11,359 bases of DNA, from the NCBI GenBank assembly GCA_046160045.1, contig JBJXGR010000416.1, positions 1 to 11,359 on the forward strand. The letters run 5' to 3'. This DNA comes from CAZGUX01 sp046160045. GTDB taxonomy: Bacteria > Acidobacteriota > Terriglobia > Bryobacterales > Bryobacteraceae. This document shows, in pieces, positions 6,638 to 11,359 of this stretch. The notes under the pieces are model-generated. The model searched no databases. It saw only the letters and a list, made by a program, of their open reading frames with translations, and had not been told where the DNA came from. A program made the position numbers and the translations under genes. Numbering within the stretch: the first letter of the stretch is position 1; the number at the start of each line of letters is the position of its first letter.

Positions 6638-8995
6638 ATGAACCTAACCCTGGGCTTTCCCGAGTTCGAAGAGCAGGCCCTCGCCCCCGCCGTGGACTTA
6701 GCGGGCGTGGTGGCCGACTTCGAGCGCGCCATGCAGCGCGCGGATTCGCCCATCCGCGCCGTTCGCCATCAACCGGCGCGGGAGGCCATCATCGCCCCGA
6801 TTCCGGATAAAGTGCATCCGGCGTTGCGGGGCGCCCTGGAGCGGCGCGGCATCCCCTCTCTCTACGCCCACCAGGCCGACAGTTTCGAGCAGGTAACGGT
6901 GGGGAACAATGTCGTCGTCGTCACCCCTACCGCCAGCGGGAAGACGCTTTGCTACAACCTCCCAGTCCTCGACTTGGTGCTGCGCGACCCCGGCGCGCGG
7001 GCCGTCTACCTCTACCCGACCAAAGCCCTGGCCGAGGACCAACTCCACGCCTTCAACCAGGCGGTCACCGAGATTGGCAGCGACATCCGCGCCTTCACCT
7101 ACGACGGCGACACGCCGCAGGATGCGCGGAAGGCCATCCGCCAGCGGGCCAACGTCGTGATGACCAATCCCGACATGCTGCATGCGGGCATCCTCCCGCA
7201 TCACACCAAGTGGGCCAAGCTGTTCGAGAGCCTGCGTTACTTTGTCATCGATGAACTGCACTATTACCGCGGCGTGTATGGCAGCCATCTGGCAAATCTT
7301 CTGCGGCGGCTCAAGCGGATCTGCGAGTTCTACGGCTCCAAGCCGCAATTCATCTGTTCTTCGGCGACCATTGCCAATCCGCGCGAACTGGCGGAGACGC
7401 TGACGGGCGAACCTTTCACTTTGGTCGACCGCAATGGCGCGCCGAGCGGGGAGAAATACTTCGTCTTCTACAATCCGCCGGTCGTGAACCGCCAGTTGGG
7501 AATCCGCCGCAGTTACATCCACGAGACGCGGCGGATCGCGATGGAGTTCATCGAGCACGGTCACCAGACGCTGGTATTCGCGAATAACCGCCTGGCTACG
7601 GAGGTGCTCGTCACTTACCTGAAAGACGCTTTCGACCGCGGTCCCCTGCCCCCCGATTCGGTTCGCGGCTACCGCGGCGGCTATCTGCCGAAGGAACGGC
7701 GCGAAATCGAAAAGGAACTTCGCGAGGGGCGCATCCGCGCGGTGGTGGCCACCAACGCCCTCGAGTTGGGCATCGACATCGGTTCGCTCGACGTCGTGGT
7801 GATGGCCGGATATCCTGGAACGCTGGCATCCACCTGGCAGCGCGCCGGACGCGCCGGACGGCGGCAGACCCCGTCGGCCGCGGTTCTGGTCGCTTCCAGC
7901 GCGCCGCTCGATCAATACGTCATCGACCATCCCGACTACTTCTTCGACCGCCCCCCCGAGCATGCCTTCGCCAACCCCGACAACCTCGAAGTGATGCTGA
8001 ACCACCTGAAGTGCGCCGCATTCGAGTTACCCGTTCGCGACGGCGAGACCTTCGGCAAGCACGACACCACGCAGTTCTGCAAGTTCTTGAGCGAGGGCGG
8101 GTTTCTTCACCATTCGGCCGGCGCCTGGCATTGGACCTCCGAGACCTACCCGGCCGATGCGGTGAGCCTGCGCGCCATTTCGAGCGACAACTTCGTCGTC
8201 ATCGACACAACCCATGATCACAAGGTGATTGCGGAGGTCTCGTTCCCGGTGGCCTTGACCGAACTGCATGAGAAAGCAATCTATCTGCACGAAGCCCGCC
8301 AGTATCACGTCGACCGATTCGATTACGAAGAGCGCAAGGCTTACGTGCATCGCGTCGATTGCGATTACTTCACCGACGCGATCGACTACACCCAGGTCAA
8401 GGCGCTCGAGGAGTTCGGCTCGGGTGACATCGCAGGGGCCCGCCGCGTTCACGGCGACGTGAGGGTCACTCGCCAGATCGTGGGCTTCAAGAAGATCAAG
8501 TTCTACACGCTCGATAATGTGGGCGCCGGCAAACTCTCCATGCCGGAGCAGGAAATGCACACTACCGCCTTCTGGCTACATTTCCCGGCGGAGTTTCTGG
8601 CCCGATTCACCGGCTTCACGTCGACGGAAAAGCAGAGCGGCCTCTCGGGCCTGGGCAATGCGCTCCGTACGGTCGGCGCGCTTCTGTTGATGTGCGACCC
8701 GCGCGACCTGGGTGTCGCCCTCAGCGAGGAGATCGCCACCGGCCTTCAGGACTTTGAGCCGAATCTCTATCTCTACGACCGCTATCCCGGCGGGATCGGC
8801 CAGAGCGCGCCGCTGTTTCACATGACACCGAGACTGTTACAGGGCGCGCTCGATCTGTTGAGGGCTTGCCCGTGTGACGCCGGTTGTCCTTCCTGTGTCG
8901 GACCGGTGGGCGAAATTGAAGAACGGGGGAAGGAGGCCGCGCGGCGATTTTTGGAGGAACTGGTCGCCGCCGCGGATCAGGACGCCACGGCCTGA
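6638..8995 (+). CDS. mrfA: MrfA/YprA-type DEAD/DEAH-box helicase with C-terminal four-cysteine metal site
   Basis: This is an ATP-dependent superfamily 2 DNA helicase. From ATG 6638 (785 aa) the motifs run in order: HQ of the Q-like motif (78-79), TPTASGKT for ATP binding (96-103), YPTKALAEDQ (Ia), DELHYYRG (motif II, 205-212), SAT (242-244), FANNR (IV), ATNALELGIDIG (V) and QRAGRAGRR (VI, 401-409). The C-terminal domain ends in CPCDAGCPSC, four cysteines at 744, 746, 750 and 753, the Zn-binding signature of the MrfA (YprA) family. B. subtilis MrfA, about 750 aa, repairs mitomycin C damage together with the exonuclease MrfB; eukaryotic Hrq1 is related. No mrfB-like gene is adjacent here. The start is chosen because MNLTLGFPEF begins family-like sequence and the TTG 6575 extension is a low-complexity tandem repeat. 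The Shine-Dalgarno is weak. The symbol is family-level; orthology is not proven. Confidence 0.88.
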   Translation: MNLTLGFPEFEEQALAPAVDLAGVVADFERAMQRADSPIRAVRHQPAREAIIAPIPDKVHPALRGALERRGIPSLYAHQADSFEQVTVGNNVVVVTPTASGKTLCYNLPVLDLVLRDPGARAVYLYPTKALAEDQLHAFNQAVTEIGSDIRAFTYDGDTPQDARKAIRQRANVVMTNPDMLHAGILPHHTKWAKLFESLRYFVIDELHYYRGVYGSHLANLLRRLKRICEFYGSKPQFICSSATIANPRELAETLTGEPFTLVDRNGAPSGEKYFVFYNPPVVNRQLGIRRSYIHETRRIAMEFIEHGHQTLVFANNRLATEVLVTYLKDAFDRGPLPPDSVRGYRGGYLPKERREIEKELREGRIRAVVATNALELGIDIGSLDVVVMAGYPGTLASTWQRAGRAGRRQTPSAAVLVASSAPLDQYVIDHPDYFFDRPPEHAFANPDNLEVMLNHLKCAAFELPVRDGETFGKHDTTQFCKFLSEGGFLHHSAGAWHWTSETYPADAVSLRAISSDNFVVIDTTHDHKVIAEVSFPVALTELHEKAIYLHEARQYHVDRFDYEERKAYVHRVDCDYFTDAIDYTQVKALEEFGSGDIAGARRVHGDVRVTRQIVGFKKIKFYTLDNVGAGKLSMPEQEMHTTAFWLHFPAEFLARFTGFTSTEKQSGLSGLGNALRTVGALLLMCDPRDLGVALSEEIATGLQDFEPNLYLYDRYPGGIGQSAPLFHMTPRLLQGALDLLRACPCDAGCPSCVGPVGEIEERGKEAARRFLEELVAAADQDATA

Positions 8996-10041
8996 GGCTG
9001 CATTTGCTTTGCCCGGGCGAACAGCGACAGCACGTACTCGGTCTCATCCCACCCGATACAGCCATCGGTGATGCTTTGTCCGAAGACCGGCGCCTTCCCA
9101 GGCGCCAGGTCCTGGCGTCCCGCCACCAAGTTGCTCTCCACCATCACGCCTAGAATGTCAGCGCCGCCATCGGCAATCTGCTTGGCCACGCCTTCGGCCA
9201 CCTGAATCTGGAGGCGGTAGTCTTTTCGCGAATTGGAGTGGCTGCAGTCGATCATCAACCGGTGCGGCAGATTGCGTTTCTTCAGGTCGCGCGCGGCCGA
9301 TTCCACTGAAGCCGCGTCCCAGTTTGGTTCCTTGCCGCCCCGCAGGATGACGTGACAATCCGGGTTGCCGCGCGTCTCGACGATGGCGGTATGGCCCGTC
9401 TTGGTCACGGAGAGAAAGTGGTGGGAATCGCGGGCCGCCCGGACGGCGTCGATCGCGATGCGGATGTTGCCGTCGGTTCCATTCTTGAAGCCGACCGGGC
9501 AAGACAATCCGGAAGCCAGTTCCCGGTGGACCTGACTCTCCGTGGTCCGGGCGCCGATGGCTCCCCAACTGATGAAATCGGCCACGTACTGCGGGGTGAT
9601 CATGTCGAGGAACTCGGTCGACGCCGGCAGGCCCAGATGGTTGATGTCACGAAGCAATTGCCGGGCAGTTCGCAGACCGTGGTTGATCTGAAACGTGCCG
9701 TCGAGGTTGGGATCGTTGATCAAGCCCTTCCAGCCGACCGTGGTGCGAGGCTTCTCGAAATAAACCCGCATGACCACGAGCAGTTCGTTGTAGTGCTGCC
9801 GGGCAGCCTCCTTCAGACGACGGGCATATTCCAGGGCGGATTGGGGGTCGTGAATCGAGCAAGGCCCCACGACGACGACAAGCCGGTCGTCACTGCCGTG
9901 GAGAATATCGTGGAAGGCCTGCCGGGTTTCGTAGATCAGCTTCGAAGCCTCGTCGCTGCAAGGATACTCGGACAGTAGTTGAACCGGGGAGACGAGTTCC
10001 TTGATCCCAAGAATCCTGACATCATCAGTGGTGTAATGCAT
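8977..10041 (-). CDS. aroG: 3-deoxy-7-phosphoheptulonate (DAHP) synthase, class I, AroG-type
   Basis: It catalyses the first step of the shikimate pathway, joining phosphoenolpyruvate and erythrose 4-phosphate to give DAHP in the cytoplasm. At 354 aa it appears collinear with E. coli AroG as I remember that sequence. The metal ligands fall at the same numbers (C61, H268, E302, D326), as do the phosphate and substrate residues R92, K97, R165, K186 and R234. GPCSIHD (59-65), EKPRTTVGWKG (96-106), GARTTESQ (163-170) and GFKNGTDG (184-191) are intact. Residues of the phenylalanine pocket also match (D146, P150, Q151, L179, S180, F209, S211), so feedback by phenylalanine is more likely than by tyrosine. 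It starts at ATG 10041; the ribosome-binding site is weak. Its last 19 bp overlap the end of mrfA tail-to-tail. The HAD phosphatase gene lies 92 bp upstream in the same direction. Confidence 0.95.
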   Translation of the reverse strand: MHYTTDDVRILGIKELVSPVQLLSEYPCSDEASKLIYETRQAFHDILHGSDDRLVVVVGPCSIHDPQSALEYARRLKEAARQHYNELLVVMRVYFEKPRTTVGWKGLINDPNLDGTFQINHGLRTARQLLRDINHLGLPASTEFLDMITPQYVADFISWGAIGARTTESQVHRELASGLSCPVGFKNGTDGNIRIAIDAVRAARDSHHFLSVTKTGHTAIVETRGNPDCHVILRGGKEPNWDAASVESAARDLKKRNLPHRLMIDCSHSNSRKDYRLQIQVAEGVAKQIADGGADILGVMVESNLVAGRQDLAPGKAPVFGQSITDGCIGWDETEYVLSLFARAKQMQPQAVAS

Positions 10042-10092
10042 GCAATGAACCTAAACCATAGGAGAATATCACAAAAACGGGTGAAATGAGAA

Positions 10093-10119
10093 GGTTTGCC
10101 ACTAGTCTCAGGTGGCACC
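10093..10119 (-). other. Stem-loop between the HAD phosphatase and aroG
   Basis: TGCCAC (10097-10102 on the + strand) pairs with GTGGCA (10112-10117) around a 9-nt loop, and GG/CC (10093-10094 with 10118-10119) can extend the stem past a 2-nt bulge. It lies 14 nt after the HAD stop and has no T-tract, so it is a weak attenuator or processing candidate at most. Confidence 0.25.
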
Positions 10120-10133
10120 CTTCAAGAGGCGAG

Positions 10134-10841
10134 TCAAGCCCCGCCGAAAGCGCCCTCTCCGAAGAAGAATTCTTCGAGCTGCAAATCCTGCAGGCTCGGC
10201 AAAAGGACATCGGGCGCCAGAGCAGCCAGTTCCTCCCGTGTGGAGATTCCGGTCTCGACTGCTACGGATCGGATGCCGTTGGCTTTGGCGGCAGCGATAT
10301 CGGTGGGGGCGTCCCCCACCAGCGAAATGGGGGTTCCCGGCCGGATCCAGCGTTCTCGGCGGGCGTGGCGTATGGCCAGCGCGGCTAGGGCCGCCCGGTC
10401 CGGGGCCATGCCGGCGAAGGCGCCGAAACGGAAGTGGTGCTTCAACCCCGCACGCTCCATCTTCTTCCACCCGATGCGGACGAGGTTGCCGGTAACCAGG
10501 CCGGCCACGACACCGCGCCGGTGCAGTCGCTGCAACACCATGCGGACGCCGGGACAGGTCTTGCGCCGAAGGTCCGGGCAACACCGGACATACATCCTCT
10601 GCGCCTGTTCTATGACCTCGGGCATCACGCGGCGGGTCCTTTTGCTCGAGACCCCCACGCGCCGCATCATCTCGGTCAGGATATCGGGATCGAGCATTCC
10701 GTGCAGCGGAATGCCGTCGGTGGTTGTCTCGAGACCCGTCACCTGGCGGATGGCGTCGACCAGCACTTCCCGATGATGAGGGCCGGCCCGGCGAACGAGG
10801 GTGCCGTCGATATCGAACAGGACCAGAGCGCTGGCGGGCAT
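10134..10841 (-). CDS. HAD-superfamily phosphatase (phosphoglycolate-phosphatase-like)
   Basis: This 235-residue cytoplasmic hydrolase carries the HAD motifs. Motif I is FDIDGT (nucleophile D10, general acid D12), motif II is LVTGN (T117), a lysine pair sits at GWKKMERAGL (126-127), and motif IV is VGDAPTD (176-181, Mg-binding D177 and D181). Between motifs I and II is a helical cap-like segment (about 20-95). The substrate is not evident; phosphoglycolate or another small phosphate ester is possible. It reads toward aroG with a 92-bp gap, so co-transcription is possible, but no metabolic link is known to me. AAAGGAGGA lies directly against ATG 10841, leaving only one base between GGAGG and the start. 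That spacing is unusually tight, and no alternative in-frame start precedes motif I. The C-terminal GEGAFGGA tail is probably disordered. Confidence 0.85.
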   Translation of the reverse strand: MPASALVLFDIDGTLVRRAGPHHREVLVDAIRQVTGLETTTDGIPLHGMLDPDILTEMMRRVGVSSKRTRRVMPEVIEQAQRMYVRCCPDLRRKTCPGVRMVLQRLHRRGVVAGLVTGNLVRIGWKKMERAGLKHHFRFGAFAGMAPDRAALAALAIRHARRERWIRPGTPISLVGDAPTDIAAAKANGIRSVAVETGISTREELAALAPDVLLPSLQDLQLEEFFFGEGAFGGA

Positions 10842-10881
10842 TCCTCCTTTCAGTATCGCAATGATTCCGTCGCAGTGCTGT

Positions 10882-10887
10882 TAGAAT
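10882..10887 (+). promoter_or_regulatory. Possible -10 element of a leaderless transcript
   Basis: TAGAAT matches the -10 consensus at five of six positions. Its end is 7 bp before ATG 10895, so transcription would begin at or just before that ATG. No good -35 is visible at the usual distance. Confidence 0.3.
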
Positions 10888-10894
10888 GGGGTCG

Positions 10895-11359
10895 ATGCAG
10901 GTGGTGCAGGCCGGTCCGCACAAACTGATACTGCTTGAACTCGATCCCGAGTTGGTCCTGAACGTTGCCAAACAGGCCGGCTTTGAGGTTCGGGCCGAGG
11001 ACACCGACCGGGCCATGGTGTTGGAACTGACCGCGCCCACCCGGCAGGCTCCCCTGCTGCTGTTCGATGCCGCCGACCCGGCGAATCTCGGTTGGTTTTC
11101 CCGCTGCCAGTTTTATGTGGACGGGCGGACGGGTCAGATCATGCAGACGCCCATGACGATGGCCAACCAGCGTGACCGCAGCGGCAATCCCTCCCCCTCG
11201 TCGGTGCGGGTCAGGTTAGCCAAGGAACTGCCCTCCGGATTCCGCCTTCCCGGCAAACAGGCTGTCAGCGAGCAGGTCGTGTACGCGATTCTATTCAACC
11301 TGTTGACCGCCCTGCTCAAGACCGGCGTCGCGGTCTGCGGCTCCGGGGTCATCAAGCCC
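10895..11359 (+). CDS. Unrecognised protein, N-terminal part (runs off the right edge)
   Basis: An open frame starts at ATG 10886 or ATG 10895 (both in frame) and stays open for 155-158 codons to the last base, with an in-frame stop at 10862-10864 upstream. Codon use is strongly GC-ending (CTG, GCC, GAC, ACC), like the confirmed genes, which supports it being real. The protein begins MQVVQAGPHKLILLELDPEL, has an acidic and hydrophobic first half, then polar stretches containing FYVDGRTGQIMQTP and NQRDRSGNPSPSSVRVRL. It ends, within the window, with a hydrophobic segment (VVYAILFNLLTALL). I do not recognise the family and see no signal peptide. It is divergent from the HAD phosphatase gene with a 44-53 bp gap. 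The opposite-strand frame at 11134-11355 is a shadow. Confidence 0.65.
   Translation, partial: MQVVQAGPHKLILLELDPELVLNVAKQAGFEVRAEDTDRAMVLELTAPTRQAPLLLFDAADPANLGWFSRCQFYVDGRTGQIMQTPMTMANQRDRSGNPSPSSVRVRLAKELPSGFRLPGKQAVSEQVVYAILFNLLTALLKTGVAVCGSGVIKP

Noticed and set aside
6698..8005. 435-codon open frame antisense to the helicase gene
   Set aside because: Same shadow effect; the sense strand carries every helicase motif in order.
10051..10059. Two-codon minus-strand upstream frame (ATG GTT TAG) before aroG
   Set aside because: Too short to judge; no ribosome-binding site and likely chance.
10110..10124. T-box-like string CAGGTGGCACCC near aroG
   Set aside because: It is on the + strand, the wrong orientation for aroG or the HAD gene; no specifier stem or downstream + strand gene is present.
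10108..11040. 310-codon minus frame across the HAD gene and the right-edge gene
   Set aside because: It is out of frame with the HAD motifs on the same strand and has no recognisable content.
1..11359. CRISPR array, tRNA, rRNA, insertion-sequence ends or a defence operon
   Set aside because: I looked on both strands and saw no regularly spaced repeats, tRNA cloverleaf, transposase motif or defence-gene set beyond the group II intron end.

Overview
The window looks like part of a high-GC genome of the Acidobacteriota, most likely a Bryobacterales/Solibacter-type bacterium. The main reasons are the 1127-residue TonB-dependent receptor of the Oar-like type (signal peptide, carboxypeptidase-regulatory-like domain, plug, very long barrel), the secreted YVTN-propeller/phosphoesterase protein beside it, the GAGCCGCGA-type intergenic repeats, and the end of a group II intron. 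The taxonomic placement is inference from gene style, not from a marker gene.

Layout, left to right. (1) Positions 1-126 are the 3' end of a group II intron on the + strand: the last 22 codons of its reverse transcriptase/maturase, domain V (54-86), and domain VI (89-124) with a branch-point A at 119 and a terminal AC. (2) A secreted propeller/phosphoesterase protein runs leftward (255-2711, minus). (3) A divergent control region (about 2712-2928) holds a 16-bp palindrome, a good sigma70-type promoter facing right, and a leader of about 95 nt with a small hairpin. (4) The Oar-like TonB-dependent receptor (2929-6312, plus) ends at a 13-bp perfect stem-loop. (5) A 325-bp gap holds that hairpin, two copies of a structured repeat and a 15-bp tandem repeat. 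(6) An MrfA/YprA-type DEAD/DEAH helicase (6638-8995, plus) overlaps tail-to-tail by 19 bp with (7) an AroG-type DAHP synthase (8977-10041, minus). (8) A HAD-family phosphatase (10134-10841, minus) lies just upstream of aroG in the same direction. (9) A divergent unknown gene (from 10886 or 10895, plus) runs off the right edge.

How they may work together: the divergent propeller/phosphoesterase and TonB receptor form a plausible 'cut outside, import through the outer membrane' pair sharing one control region. The helicase (DNA repair) and the aromatic-pathway enzyme appear to be ordinary housekeeping genes. The HAD phosphatase and aroG may be co-transcribed. I see no CRISPR array, tRNA, rRNA, integrase or defence operon. 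The features best worth a second look are the intron end, where a protein stop codon forms the tip of ribozyme domain V, and the two intergenic repeat copies, which share a GNRA-capped, tandem-GA hairpin with a compensatory base-pair change.
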